A stretch of DNA of 64,000 nucleotides from CAVZXS01 sp963779325 (GTDB lineage: Bacteria > Bacteroidota > Bacteroidia > Chitinophagales > Chitinophagaceae). The stretch spans positions 310,001-374,000 of the forward strand of contig CAVZXS010000025.1 in assembly GCA_963779325.1 (NCBI GenBank), in the 5' to 3' direction. Shown in pieces: positions 44,677-53,487 of this stretch. The notes below the pieces were generated by a model. It did no database searches. It saw only the letters and a list, made by a program, of their open reading frames with translations, and was not told the origin of the DNA. Positions within the stretch are counted from its first letter, which is position 1, and every line of letters begins with the position of its first letter. The position numbers and the translations under genes were made by a program.

Positions 44677-44739
44677 ATTTTGCATCTGCATAATGCATTG
44701 AGTTTTTCGCATTCAGCGTTCTGCCTTGGCTATCTTTCC

Positions 44740-44747
44740 TATCTTTG
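44740..44747 (+). promoter_or_regulatory. -7 box before O-methyltransferase gene
   Basis: TATCTTTG fits TAnnTTTG exactly, 15 bp before ATG 44762, so the leader would be only about ten bases long. No clear TTG is seen at the expected distance. Confidence 0.45.
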
Positions 44748-44761
44748 CCAAAAATCTATAA

Positions 44762-45403
44762 ATGGATTTAATTCATCCTTCGGTTCAATCGTATGCCGAA
44801 AGTTTTTCCTCTCCGGAAGATGATTTGCTGAAAAAAGTGAATGAGTTTACGCTGAAAAATCATTCCGAATACCAAATGCTCAGCGGTCACTTGCAGGGCA
44901 AATTGCTGGAAATGATCAGCTGCATGATAAGGCCGCGGCGCATTTTAGAAATAGGAACATTTACGGGCTACAGTGCCTTGTGCCTGGCCAAAGGCCTTGC
45001 CGATGACGGCCAATTACACACCATTGAGTTAAGAGAAGCCGATGCGGTTAATGCAAAAACCTTTTTTAATCAATCTGTTTATGCCGATAAGATAATTTTA
45101 CATACGGGTTCTGCGTTAGATATTATTCCGCAATTGAATGAGGAATGGGACCTGGTGTTTATAGATGCTGATAAAACGGGTTATATCGAATATTTTAACC
45201 TCGTTTTACCTAAACTGCGCCAAAACGGTTTTATTTTAGCGGATAATATTTTTTTTCATGGCGAAGTAATAGCGGAGGGAGAGGTAAGAGGCAAGAATGC
45301 CAAAGCGATAAAAGCGTTTAATGAATTTATAAAAGAAAGAAAGGACGTTGAAAAAGTAATACTGACCGTTCGCGACGGTTTATTTTTAATAAGGAAATTA
45401 TAA
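44762..45403 (+). CDS. Class I SAM-dependent O-methyltransferase (catechol type)
   Basis: 213 residues of the methyltransf_3/COMT type. SAM site RILEIGTFTGYSALCLAKGL (about 60-79), acidic strand-2 end IELREADA, metal-binding VFIDADKTGYIEYF (about 130) and ADNIFFHGEV (about 160) are all intact. It transfers a methyl group to a catechol-like or similar hydroxyl; substrate unknown. Cytoplasmic. The next gene starts 8 bp downstream and hpt follows, so these form an operon. Confidence 0.92.
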   Translation: MDLIHPSVQSYAESFSSPEDDLLKKVNEFTLKNHSEYQMLSGHLQGKLLEMISCMIRPRRILEIGTFTGYSALCLAKGLADDGQLHTIELREADAVNAKTFFNQSVYADKIILHTGSALDIIPQLNEEWDLVFIDADKTGYIEYFNLVLPKLRQNGFILADNIFFHGEVIAEGEVRGKNAKAIKAFNEFIKERKDVEKVILTVRDGLFLIRKL

Positions 45404-45411
45404 TTGTGAAA

Positions 45412-46725
45412 ATGAAGAAAAGAATTTTGAGTTTATTTGTATCGGTTGTTTTTTTTACAACGATCGCATCGGCGCAGGATAACCCCGTTATAGTTGAATA
45501 TATAAGCAGGTACAAGGAAATTGCTATAGCCGAAATGCTGCGTACCGGTGTACCGGCTGCTATCAAACTCGCACAGGGTATTCATGAAACAGATGCCGGG
45601 CAGAGTGATTTGGTGAGAAGGTCCAATAATCATTTTGGCATCAAGTGCAAGGATACCTGGAAAGGTCCTTCGGTAAAGCATACTGACGATGCACCAAATG
45701 AATGTTTTAGAAAATACGAAGAAGCTGTTCTGTCATACAAGGATCATTCCGATTTTTTACGCGGCAGTACGCGTTATGCTTCATTGTTTGAGCTGGATCC
45801 TGCTGATTATGAAGGCTGGGCTAACGGACTAAAACGTGCAGGCTATGCCACTAATCCCAAGTACCCGAAAATTATAATTAAACTGATTAATGATTATAAC
45901 CTGCAAGACTATACTATGGTGGCTTTGGGTAAAATGACAATGGAAGAAACTTTTGTAAATACAAAGAGGGGAGAAGGAGAACAGGGGGGCATCGGTACTG
46001 TAAATATAGAGGGTGATAAGGAGAAGGTTGCAGAAGCTGCTCCTAAGAAACCTGTTGAAGAAGTTGCGATTGTTGAACAACCTGCTGAGCAAACTCAACC
46101 CGAAGAAACGGCACAAAAAACAAATTACCCTTCCGGCGAATTTAAGATCAATGAAACAAAAGTTGTTTATGTAAAAAAGGGTACTCCTTTTATCAGTATA
46201 GCTACGCAATATGATATACCGTTGGCAAGAATTTTTGAATTTAATGATGATATGCCTGAAGAAGAAACAGTAGAGTTTGATCAATTGATTTATTTACAGC
46301 GAAAAAGAAAAACGGGTAATAACGAGTTTCATATAGTGCAGCCCGGCGAAACGATTTATGACATTGCGCAAACCGAAGCCATACGTTTGGAAACTTTGTT
46401 AGAATATAATTTTTTGAAAGAAACAATGGATCCGGCTGTAGGTGAAAAACTTTACCTGAGAACAAAAGCGCCGCAAATGCCGGCCTTGGCCAAGGCAAAT
46501 AGTTCGGTAAAACAAAGCCAAAGTACATTCACCGGTAAGGATGCAAAGAAAAATAATACTTCAGCCGGTAATAAAATTCTTACCGTGCATATTGTACAGC
46601 CCGGCGAGTCGGTATACTCCATTGCAAGAAAGTATACAGTGAGTGCTGCGGATATCGTAAGTTGGAATCAATTAAAGTCCGGCAGCGGTTTGAAAAAAGG
46701 ACAATCATTAAAAATTTATAAATAA
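45412..46725 (+). CDS. Secreted glucosaminidase with LysM domains
   Basis: 437 residues from ATG 45412 (GTG at 45406 is in frame). The signal peptide ends near IASAQ. The glucosaminidase (Glyco_hydro_73-like) domain covers about 20-160 and has VPAAIKLAQGIHETDAGQSD with the catalytic Glu, then NNHFGIKCKDTWKG and FRKYEEAVLSYKDHSDFL. A Glu/Pro-rich linker (about 190-240) leads to LysM-like repeats at about 252-297, 305-350 and 388-437 (VHIVQPGESVYSIARKYTVS). It should bind and cut peptidoglycan, helping daughter-cell separation or wall turnover. Shares an operon with the O-methyltransferase and hpt. Confidence 0.92.
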   Translation: MKKRILSLFVSVVFFTTIASAQDNPVIVEYISRYKEIAIAEMLRTGVPAAIKLAQGIHETDAGQSDLVRRSNNHFGIKCKDTWKGPSVKHTDDAPNECFRKYEEAVLSYKDHSDFLRGSTRYASLFELDPADYEGWANGLKRAGYATNPKYPKIIIKLINDYNLQDYTMVALGKMTMEETFVNTKRGEGEQGGIGTVNIEGDKEKVAEAAPKKPVEEVAIVEQPAEQTQPEETAQKTNYPSGEFKINETKVVYVKKGTPFISIATQYDIPLARIFEFNDDMPEEETVEFDQLIYLQRKRKTGNNEFHIVQPGETIYDIAQTEAIRLETLLEYNFLKETMDPAVGEKLYLRTKAPQMPALAKANSSVKQSQSTFTGKDAKKNNTSAGNKILTVHIVQPGESVYSIARKYTVSAADIVSWNQLKSGSGLKKGQSLKIYK

Positions 46726-46731
46726 CCCGGC

Positions 46732-47265
46732 ATGGCTACCATTCGTGTTCACGATAAAACATTCGAAACATATTTAAACGAAGAAACCATTCAGGCCAGG
46801 GTAAAAGAAATAGCGGAAGCACTAAATAAAGATTACGCCGGTCGCAGGCCGTTATTTATCGCTATTCTCAACGGTTCTTTTATGTTTGCGTCCGATCTTT
46901 TTAAATGCCTTACTATTGATGCCGAGATTTGTTTTATCAAACTGGCTTCTTATAAAGGAATGAAATCTACTGGCAATGTAATTACTACCATTGGATTGGA
47001 TGATGATCTTTTTGGTAAGGATGTAATAATTATAGAAGATATAGTGGATACAGGTAAAACCTTATATAACTTTTTACCAAAACTGGAGCATCAGCAACCG
47101 GCATCTATCAAGCTGGTAGCGCTGCTGCACAAGCCCGACGCCACTAAGTTTCCGCTCACCATTGACTACACCGGTTTCTCCATACCCGAAAAATTTGTTG
47201 TGGGTTACGGCCTGGATTATGACGGGCTGGGACGAAATCTGAAAGAGATATACCAATTGGTTTGA
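46732..47265 (+). CDS. hpt: Hypoxanthine phosphoribosyltransferase
   Basis: 177 residues. The PRPP-binding motif VIIIEDIVDTGKTL (about 100-113) is intact, preceded by IAILNGSFMFASDLF and ICFIKLASYKGMKSTG, with the base-contact VALLHKPDA and the YGLDYDGLGRNL end typical of HPRT. It salvages hypoxanthine/guanine with PRPP in the cytoplasm. It begins 6 bp after the glucosaminidase gene, so it is translated from the same message. Confidence 0.95.
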   Translation: MATIRVHDKTFETYLNEETIQARVKEIAEALNKDYAGRRPLFIAILNGSFMFASDLFKCLTIDAEICFIKLASYKGMKSTGNVITTIGLDDDLFGKDVIIIEDIVDTGKTLYNFLPKLEHQQPASIKLVALLHKPDATKFPLTIDYTGFSIPEKFVVGYGLDYDGLGRNLKEIYQLV

Positions 47266-47320
47266 ATTCAATTTAACATTACCGGTAATTTTATGTAATT
47301 TTCTCGCCCAATATATCCGG

Positions 47321-49102
47321 TTGAAGAACATACTTACCATATTATGCTGCCAGCTCCTTATTTCGCCTGCGTTCGCACAGGTTTACAAATTCGTTGGCGA
47401 GGTTACAGATGTAGCTGAGCATCCGTTGATGAATGTCTCTGTGGGGCTGAGCAACGGTACTAAAACAAATACAACCAATTTCGGCAAGTTTTCAGTTGTA
47501 TCCAATAAACGAACGGATACCCTTTCGTTTTTTATGGATGGGTACGAAAAACAAACCGTAATCACCAAAGCGGACGGCTATTTAGTTATCCGGTTAAAAT
47601 TATTACCTACCGCTTCCAATACAAGAAAATATAAACTTTCCTCCGTTACAAAAGACCTCAGCAAAGAATCGCAACGTAAATGGTTTACGGGCAATGAAAC
47701 GTATGCCAATACAGTTGAAAATCGGTTTGTGCAGGCCGATAAATTTCCTTCTACCGGCATTTCATTAAATATAGACAAAGCTTCGTACAGTAATATTCGC
47801 CGGTTTATTAATTTAAAATCGCCTGTACCGCCGGATGCAGTACGTATAGAAGAAATGCTGAATTATTTTAATACCAATTATGCCGAGCCGCCACCCGGCA
47901 AATTATTCAGTCTTCAAACCAATCTGACCAATTGCCCGTGGAATCCCGATAATCTTTTGTATTATATTAATGTATCGGCAAAAAAAATTAATACAGATGC
48001 GTTGCCGCCAGCCCATCTTGTTTTTCTTATTGATGTATCGGGTTCTATGGATATGCCCAACCGGCTGCCTTTGCTGAAATCAGGATTTAAATTATTGGTA
48101 AATAACCTGCGAAACAAGGATACCGTATCGCTGGTAGTGTACGGCGGCATATCCGGTATTTTACTCAATGCATTATCCGGCGCCGAGAAAGACAGCATTA
48201 TAAAAACTATTGACGCGTTGGAACCGGGCGGCAGCACCCCCGGCGAATCGGGCATACGTACGGCGTATCGTGTAGCGCAAAATCATTTTATAAAGAACGG
48301 TAATAACCGGGTGATACTTGCTACCGACGGCGATTTTAACGTGGGGCTTAAAACAGAAAACGAGCTGGATGAGTTGATCTCTCAGCAACGGCAATCGGGA
48401 ATTTATCTTACCTGCCTCGGTGTGGGTATGGGTAATTATAAAGATTCAAAAATTCAAACACTGGCCCGCAAGGGCAATGGTAATTTTGCTTACCTTGATA
48501 ATTTTACCGAAGCTGAAAAAGTATTGATGCAGGAATTCACACAAACACTTTATTCCGTAGCCGATGATGTGTATATGGATGTAAAGTTTAACGCGGAGTA
48601 TGTAAAAGAATACCGGCTTATCGGTTTTGATAATAAAGCAGGTGCCATAGCAGACCAATTTTCGGTAATAGAAGGCGGCGAGATAGGATCGGGGCATACT
48701 ATGATGGCGGTATTTGAAGTTATACCAAATACAGCTGCGGCCGCTAATATTAAGAAAGGAATTGTAATGAATGATTTTGCTTCGCAGCAGATGAAATACA
48801 GTTTGGGCGGTAACGATATACAATTGACGGATGACTTTGCCGTACCGGTAGCCTTTACGGAGTTTACTAAAGTAAATAAAAACTTACAGTTTCAAACAGC
48901 TGTCATTATGTTCGGCTCGCTGTTGCACAATTCTATGTTCGCTAAAAATATTAATTGGAACGATATTATCCGGATTGCCACTGCAGCTACCGCCGACAGC
49001 GGCAGTTTAATACACAAAGAATTTGTAAGTCTTGCACTGCAGGCAAAAGAAATTTACGCGGGGGGAAAGAAAAAGAAAAAACGTGATCGGCCGGATAATT
49101 AA
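47321..49102 (+). CDS. Secreted VWA-domain protein (YfbK-like)
   Basis: 593 residues from a TTG start that opens directly into a signal peptide (ILCCQLLISPAFAQ); no ATG is close. A carboxypeptidase-regulatory-like Ig fold (about 20-95) precedes the YfbK-type N-domain (ISLNIDKASYSNIRRFINLK, IEEMLNYFNTNY). The von Willebrand A domain at about 225-400 has the metal-site motif FLIDVSGSMD, and ATDGDFNVG lies further on. A DUF3520-like end (about 420-590) closes the protein. The MIDAS Asp/Ser residues are intact, so it likely binds a metal and a protein partner in the periplasm or at the outer membrane. Role unknown. It is convergent with dnaJ, 10 bp apart. Confidence 0.88.
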   Translation: MKNILTILCCQLLISPAFAQVYKFVGEVTDVAEHPLMNVSVGLSNGTKTNTTNFGKFSVVSNKRTDTLSFFMDGYEKQTVITKADGYLVIRLKLLPTASNTRKYKLSSVTKDLSKESQRKWFTGNETYANTVENRFVQADKFPSTGISLNIDKASYSNIRRFINLKSPVPPDAVRIEEMLNYFNTNYAEPPPGKLFSLQTNLTNCPWNPDNLLYYINVSAKKINTDALPPAHLVFLIDVSGSMDMPNRLPLLKSGFKLLVNNLRNKDTVSLVVYGGISGILLNALSGAEKDSIIKTIDALEPGGSTPGESGIRTAYRVAQNHFIKNGNNRVILATDGDFNVGLKTENELDELISQQRQSGIYLTCLGVGMGNYKDSKIQTLARKGNGNFAYLDNFTEAEKVLMQEFTQTLYSVADDVYMDVKFNAEYVKEYRLIGFDNKAGAIADQFSVIEGGEIGSGHTMMAVFEVIPNTAAAANIKKGIVMNDFASQQMKYSLGGNDIQLTDDFAVPVAFTEFTKVNKNLQFQTAVIMFGSLLHNSMFAKNINWNDIIRIATAATADSGSLIHKEFVSLALQAKEIYAGGKKKKKRDRPDN

Positions 49103-49112
49103 TCATACTCTC

Positions 49113-50285
49113 TTACGAAAACATCTCCCTCATTTTTTCAAAAAAGTTTTTACTTCCTTTTTCGGGCTGCGGTTTAAAATTTGGCGAGTGGCTCAATTTC
49201 TCCAAATGATTTTTTTCTTCGCTGCTTACATGCTGCGGCGTCCATATATTTACCTGTACCAATTGATCGCCTTTTTCGTACGACTGTACGGCAGGAAAAC
49301 CTTTTCCTTTCAACCGGAAAACCTTTCCGCTTTGCGTACCGGCAGGTATTTTTATTTTAGCACGCCCGTCTATTGTAGGCACTTCTACCTGTGTGCCAAA
49401 TACGGCATCGGTAAAAGAAATATATAATTCATACGCTACATTCAGGCCTTCACGTTGCAGTTCCTTATGCGGTTCTTCTTCTATCAGTATTACCAAATCG
49501 CCGGCCATGCCGCCGCGTTCACCGGCATTTCCTTTTCCGTTTACATTTAATTGCATGCCTTCCTGTACACCGGCCGGTATTTCTACCGTTATCGGTTCTT
49601 CACTGTATACCCTTCCTTCGCCGCGGCAGTTACCGCATTTAGCCGTTACAGTAGTTCCTTCGCCGGCGCATGTGGGGCAGGTAGTTACTGTTTGCATTTG
49701 CCCCAAAAAAGTATTGGTAACTTTTCTTACCTGCCCGCTGCCGCCGCAGGTACCGCAGGTTTGTACGCTGTTTTTATCTTTTGCACCGCTGCCGCCGCAG
49801 GTAGTGCAGGCAACGTGTTTTTTTATTTTAATATTCTTGCTTACACCTTTCGCAATTTCTTCGTAGGTCAGTTTTAATTTTATACGCAGGTTGCTGCCTC
49901 TTACACCGCGTGCCCTGCCGCCACCACCGCCTCTGCGGTTTCCGCCACCGCCAAAAAAACTGCCAAACATATCATCGCCAAAAATATCTCCAAACTGGCT
50001 GAAGATATCGTCCATATTCATACCACCCTGACCGCCACCGTATCCGCCGCGTCCGTGACCAGCTACACCTGCATGCCCGTAACGGTCGTACTGCGCTTTC
50101 TTATCCGTATCGCTTAAAATTTCATAAGCCTCCGCAGCTTCTTTAAATTTTTCTTCCGCTGCTTTATCGCCGGGGTTTCTGTCCGGGTGAAACTGCATGG
50201 CAACTTTGCGGTACGCTTTTTTTATTTCGTCGGTAGCGGCGCTTTTACTTACTCCAAGTATTTCGTAATAATCTCTTTTGGCCAT
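49113..50285 (-). CDS. dnaJ: Chaperone protein DnaJ
   Basis: 390 residues with full DnaJ architecture: J domain (about 1-70) with HPD in MQFHPDRNPG, a Gly-rich linker (about 75-130), and four zinc repeats CTTCGGSG, CGTCGGSG, CPTCAGEG and CGNCRGEG. The C-terminal substrate domains follow (VEIPAGVQEGMQLNV, KIPAGTQSGKVFRLKGKG). It delivers unfolded proteins to DnaK and stimulates its ATPase. grpE lies upstream on the same strand, 165 bp away; dnaK is not in the window. The interval holds heptad repeats. Confidence 0.98.
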   Translation of the reverse strand: MAKRDYYEILGVSKSAATDEIKKAYRKVAMQFHPDRNPGDKAAEEKFKEAAEAYEILSDTDKKAQYDRYGHAGVAGHGRGGYGGGQGGMNMDDIFSQFGDIFGDDMFGSFFGGGGNRRGGGGGRARGVRGSNLRIKLKLTYEEIAKGVSKNIKIKKHVACTTCGGSGAKDKNSVQTCGTCGGSGQVRKVTNTFLGQMQTVTTCPTCAGEGTTVTAKCGNCRGEGRVYSEEPITVEIPAGVQEGMQLNVNGKGNAGERGGMAGDLVILIEEEPHKELQREGLNVAYELYISFTDAVFGTQVEVPTIDGRAKIKIPAGTQSGKVFRLKGKGFPAVQSYEKGDQLVQVNIWTPQHVSSEEKNHLEKLSHSPNFKPQPEKGSKNFFEKMREMFS

Positions 50286-50290
50286 AATAG

Positions 50291-50455
50291 TATTAAGCTG
50301 TTAGCTTTTAGCTACGAACTGTAAGAATAAATTCTCGCAGCTATTTGCAGCGTATGATAAATTAAAAATATTTATTTAAAATGAAAACCCATGAATCATA
50401 TGAAAAGTAACAAACTATTTGTCTCATAGCTAAAAGCTCGAAGCTCATAGCTATT
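50291..50455. repeat. Heptad-phased AGC repeats in inverted orientation between grpE and dnaJ
   Basis: TTAGCTTTTAGCTACGAACT at the left end and TCATAGCTAAAAGC, then TCGAAGCTCATAGCTA, at the right end. Both show 7-base spacing of AGC, in opposite orientation, so the interval could form a long-range hairpin. It overlaps the last codons of grpE slightly. Confidence 0.5.
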
Positions 50456-51029
50456 TTCCTACCACCACTTTGGCAAATCGTATTATTTTATCGTTCAGGT
50501 AATACCCTTTTTGTACTTCGTCCATTACTTTACCTTTCATATCGTCGGTAGCAGCGGGTATTTCAGTAATGGCTTCATGCAAGTCGGTATTAAATTCTTT
50601 TTGCAGGCTGTCCATCGGTTTCAGGCCACGGGCCGCTAAAGTATTTCTTAATTTATTAAAAACTAACAGCACGCCTTCTTTGGCTGCCGCTAAATCATCC
50701 GTCTTTTCAATTTGTTTTTGCGCTCTTTCGCAATCATCCAGTACGTCCAGCATATCAGTTATTACATCCTTACCCGCTGTTTGAATGATTTCCATTCTTT
50801 CTTTAAGGCTTCTCTTTTTATAATTATCAAACTCGGCTATAAGGCGCAGGTATTTATCTTTCATGGCCTCCAGTTCCTCCTTCAGTTTTTCCATTTCACT
50901 CTCTTCAGCCACGGGTTCGTTTAAGTGGCTGGTTCCGCTTACGTTATCATCCGCGTTAATGTCCATACCGGCATTTACTTCATTCGTAGCTGCAAGGCTG
51001 TCAGCAACTTGTCTTTCTTTCTTTTCCAT
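50451..51029 (-). CDS. grpE: Nucleotide exchange factor GrpE
   Basis: 192 residues. An acidic disordered N-terminus (about 1-45) leads to a long coiled coil (about 45-100; EELEAMKDKYLRLIAEFDNY), and then the GrpE beta domain with MDSLQKEFNTDLHEAI and the closing DEVQKGYYLNDKIIRFAKVV, the family signature. It releases ADP from DnaK. A strong promoter lies just upstream. It is followed by dnaJ in the same direction. Confidence 0.97.
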   Translation of the reverse strand: MEKKERQVADSLAATNEVNAGMDINADDNVSGTSHLNEPVAEESEMEKLKEELEAMKDKYLRLIAEFDNYKKRSLKERMEIIQTAGKDVITDMLDVLDDCERAQKQIEKTDDLAAAKEGVLLVFNKLRNTLAARGLKPMDSLQKEFNTDLHEAITEIPAATDDMKGKVMDEVQKGYYLNDKIIRFAKVVVGK

Positions 51030-51056
51030 AATCTCTTTTCTTTTTCAATTTGGGTG

Positions 51057-51086
51057 CAAAGGTAAGGTTGTCAACAATACTGCCAA
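51057..51086 (-). promoter_or_regulatory. Promoter of grpE
   Basis: On the minus strand TTG (51084-51086) is followed by 19 bp and TACCTTTG (51057-51064), a complete Bacteroidota promoter. The start codon is at 51029. No CIRCE-type inverted repeat is visible near it. Confidence 0.7.
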
Positions 51087-51089
51087 CAG

Positions 51090-51720
51090 GCTATTTGGGG
51101 ACAAATTGACTGATAATTTCAACTCAAATAGAAAAAAGGCGAAGCATCATTGTCCCCCTAAATCCCGGCTTCAGTAACCTGCCTTTCGCTGCTACTCGCA
51201 CCGCCTGCGGCGAGGCGGGTATCCGCTTCAGTCCGGGCTATTTTCGTCAATAGAATAAAGCCGGGCATTATTGTTACCTGCTGCTTACTTAAAACCCGTG
51301 ATAATCTTATGAGCTCAATTGGCCATGTCAAGTAAGAATATTTCCGGCACCTCTTTTTCGCCTTGTGTAAAGTGTTTTCATATATCAATAAGCAGGCGAA
51401 AAAGCAGTGCCTCCCGTGTCTTCTGATAACACGCAGCAGAGTCGGCGATAACCACTTCAAGGCCTATAAGAAATTTTCAATTCATCGGTATTTTTGTGCG
51501 TTGGCCCGGAAAAATGGCGGAGCATTCATTTTTCCTAGACTTTTTTGTTTCTTTTTTTGTCATGAAAAAAAGAAAAGAAAAAATTGAATTGGGGTGAGTT
51601 TATTGAGAAGAATTTTGATTGTTATTTAGAAATAATAAATGCGAAAGTGATGATTCAGGGCAACTCTATTTTACAAAATACAAATTGGTTCATTTTTTTA
51701 AACCTGAAGGCTCCCTGAAA
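51090..51720. other. Non-coding interval between grpE and the RlmI-like gene
   Basis: No protein frame here has a recognisable product. GC-rich short hairpins are present, for example CCGCCT/AGGCGG at about 51200-51217. A tract of long A and T runs (GTTTCTTTTTTTGTCATG, then AAAAAAAGAAAAGAAAAAA) lies near 51547-51585. The base composition changes along the interval from GC-rich to AT-rich. It may be an old mobile-element or repeat remnant; I cannot identify it. Confidence 0.35.
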
Positions 51721-51730
51721 CTTTAAACCC

Positions 51731-51738
51731 TACATTTG
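51731..51738 (+). promoter_or_regulatory. -7 box almost touching the RlmI-like start
   Basis: TACATTTG fits TAnnTTTG and ends 5 bp before ATG 51744, so transcription should start at or within a base or two of the start codon (leaderless or nearly so, inference). Confidence 0.45.
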
Positions 51739-51743
51739 CAGCT

Positions 51744-52916
51744 ATGATAAAAGTTCAGTTGAAAAGAAAGATTGCGCCGCGGGTAGCCAACGGGCACCCG
51801 TGGATTTTTGGCAACGAAATAGAAGCCATAAGTGAAGAGGCAAAGCCCGGCGATATAGCCGAGGTTTTTACACACGATAATAAATTTATAGGGAAAGGAT
51901 ATACTAACCCGCAATCGCAAATTGTTGTACGCCTGCTTACAAGAAACAAAACGGATGAAATCAATGAACAATTTTTCTTTAACCGTATACAGCAATGCTG
52001 GAACTACAGGAAAAAAATAGGCTATACGGAAAATTGCCGTTTGGTTTTTGGCGAAGCGGATAATATGCCGCAACTGATTATTGATAAGTTCAACGATTAT
52101 TTTGTAATACAAACCCTTGCATTGGGTATTGATGTATGGAAACCGGCTATTGTAAATGCGCTTAATAAAATTTTTACACCAAAGGGCATCTATGAGCGTA
52201 ATGATGTACCCGTTCGCGAATTGGAAGGCTTGCCGCAGCAAAAAGGATTTTTATCGGTACCGTTCGATACAAAAATTATTATTAATGAAAATGGACTTAA
52301 GTTTTATGTAGATATTGAGAATGGCCAAAAAACCGGTTATTTCCTGGATCAGCGGGACAATCGCAGAGCCATTCAACATATTGTAAAAGGTGCGGATGTG
52401 TTGGGCGTTTTTACGTATACGGGTACATTCGAAATTCATGCCGCACACTATGGCGCCAAATCAGTATTGGGATTAGATATTTCTGAAAATGCAGTCAAGC
52501 AAGCAAATGAAAACGCTGCGCTGAACAAGTTGGAAAAAATTGTAAAATTTGAAGCCGCCAATGCATTCGATGTATTAAAGCAATGGAGCAAAGACGGAAG
52601 ACAATATGATGTAGTAATGCTGGACCCGCCGGCCTTTACCAAGAGCCGCGAAACCATTCAGAAAGCAATTACGGGTTACAAAGAAATTAATTTGCGCGGC
52701 ATGAAACTTATAAAGCCCGGCGGTTTTTTAGTTACCTCTTCCTGTACCAATTTAATACAACCCGATTTGTTTTTGCAAATTATAGAGATGGCCGCCAAAG
52801 ATGCCCGTCGCAAAATCAGGCAAGTGACATTTCAATCGCAGGCGCCCGATCATCCCATCATTTTAGGAATGGAGAATACGCATTATTTAAAATTCTTGAT
52901 TGTGGAAGTGCAATAA
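51744..52916 (+). CDS. Class I rRNA (cytosine-C5) methyltransferase, RlmI-like
   Basis: 390 residues. The N-terminal PUA domain (about 1-75) starts KRKIAPRVANGHPWIFGNE; a linker with YFLDQRDNR leads to a Rossmann methyltransferase: LGVFTYTGTFEIHAAHYGAK, LDISENAVKQANENAA, VMLDPPAF near 292-299, and the catalytic-Cys region FLVTSSCTNL near 330. This is the RlmI family (23S rRNA m5C1962 in E. coli). The target in this organism is assumed, not shown. Cytoplasmic; monocistronic. Confidence 0.92.
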   Translation: MIKVQLKRKIAPRVANGHPWIFGNEIEAISEEAKPGDIAEVFTHDNKFIGKGYTNPQSQIVVRLLTRNKTDEINEQFFFNRIQQCWNYRKKIGYTENCRLVFGEADNMPQLIIDKFNDYFVIQTLALGIDVWKPAIVNALNKIFTPKGIYERNDVPVRELEGLPQQKGFLSVPFDTKIIINENGLKFYVDIENGQKTGYFLDQRDNRRAIQHIVKGADVLGVFTYTGTFEIHAAHYGAKSVLGLDISENAVKQANENAALNKLEKIVKFEAANAFDVLKQWSKDGRQYDVVMLDPPAFTKSRETIQKAITGYKEINLRGMKLIKPGGFLVTSSCTNLIQPDLFLQIIEMAAKDARRKIRQVTFQSQAPDHPIILGMENTHYLKFLIVEVQ

Positions 52917-53016
52917 TTTTGTAAAGAAGGAATTTATTAAGTTTACTTGAAAGCAGATAATTAATTGCTTTGCCGGGTACACTACAGCCTGTAAAAAAAT
53001 AAACTACTGATAAAAA

Positions 53017-53355
53017 TTACTTGGAAACCTGGAACTTATTGGAGCGAATTATTTTGCCCGATGCATCTTTTAACTGGAATATATAAATACCGCGGTTAAA
53101 ATCTGAAAGATTGATAGTAGTGCGGGCAGCTACATTTTTTTGCTCATATACTTTTTGCCCCGGGAAATTATAAATCTGGATTTCGTATCCCTTTTGATGA
53201 CCTTCTTGAAAATCAAACGTAATAAAAGAAGTAGCGGGGTTGGGGTAGTATTTAATAACCGGAACTATCGGATCGCCGGAATTTGAAGATGCTTGACCCT
53301 GCACATTAGAGGCGGTTAATAGAATAATGGATGCTATGAGTAAAAAGTTTTTCAA
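53017..53355 (-). CDS. Small secreted protein that is mostly a T9SS type A sorting domain
   Basis: 112 residues when started at TTG 53355, which opens a clean signal peptide (NFLLIASIILLTASNVQGQ). An ATG at 53424 would put 23 extra residues, including a promoter-like TACCTTTA, in front of it. The mature part from about residue 30 has VIKYYPNPATSFITFDF, IYNFPGQKVYEQ and LSDFNRGIYIFQLKDASGKI, a Por_Secre_tail domain. No separate functional domain is left. It should be exported by T9SS, but what it does afterwards is unclear. Confidence 0.82.
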   Translation of the reverse strand: MKNFLLIASIILLTASNVQGQASSNSGDPIVPVIKYYPNPATSFITFDFQEGHQKGYEIQIYNFPGQKVYEQKNVAARTTINLSDFNRGIYIFQLKDASGKIIRSNKFQVSK

Positions 53356-53431
53356 CGAATCTTTTATACGTTTAGTATTTAAAGGTAAATAACTTTCTTG
53401 GATTTCAGCTAAACGACGCTTCAAAAAGAAT

Positions 53432-53463
53432 AAAAAAAGCCTTAAAATTATAGTTTTAAGGCC
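53432..53463 (-). terminator. Intrinsic terminator after the peroxiredoxin gene
   Basis: On the minus strand GCCTTAAAA pairs with TTTTAAGGC around CTATAA, followed by seven T. Confidence 0.85.
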
Positions 53464-53487
53464 TTAATATTTAATAATTGAGGGTAA

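Noticed and set aside
51158..51587. Frames of 74-100 codons on both strands
   Set aside because: They contradict each other, cover low-complexity A/T tracts and show no homology-like features.
53356..53424. N-terminal extension of the T9SS mini-protein to the ATG at 53424
   Set aside because: Would place 23 charged residues before a clean signal peptide and cover a promoter-like TACCTTTA.
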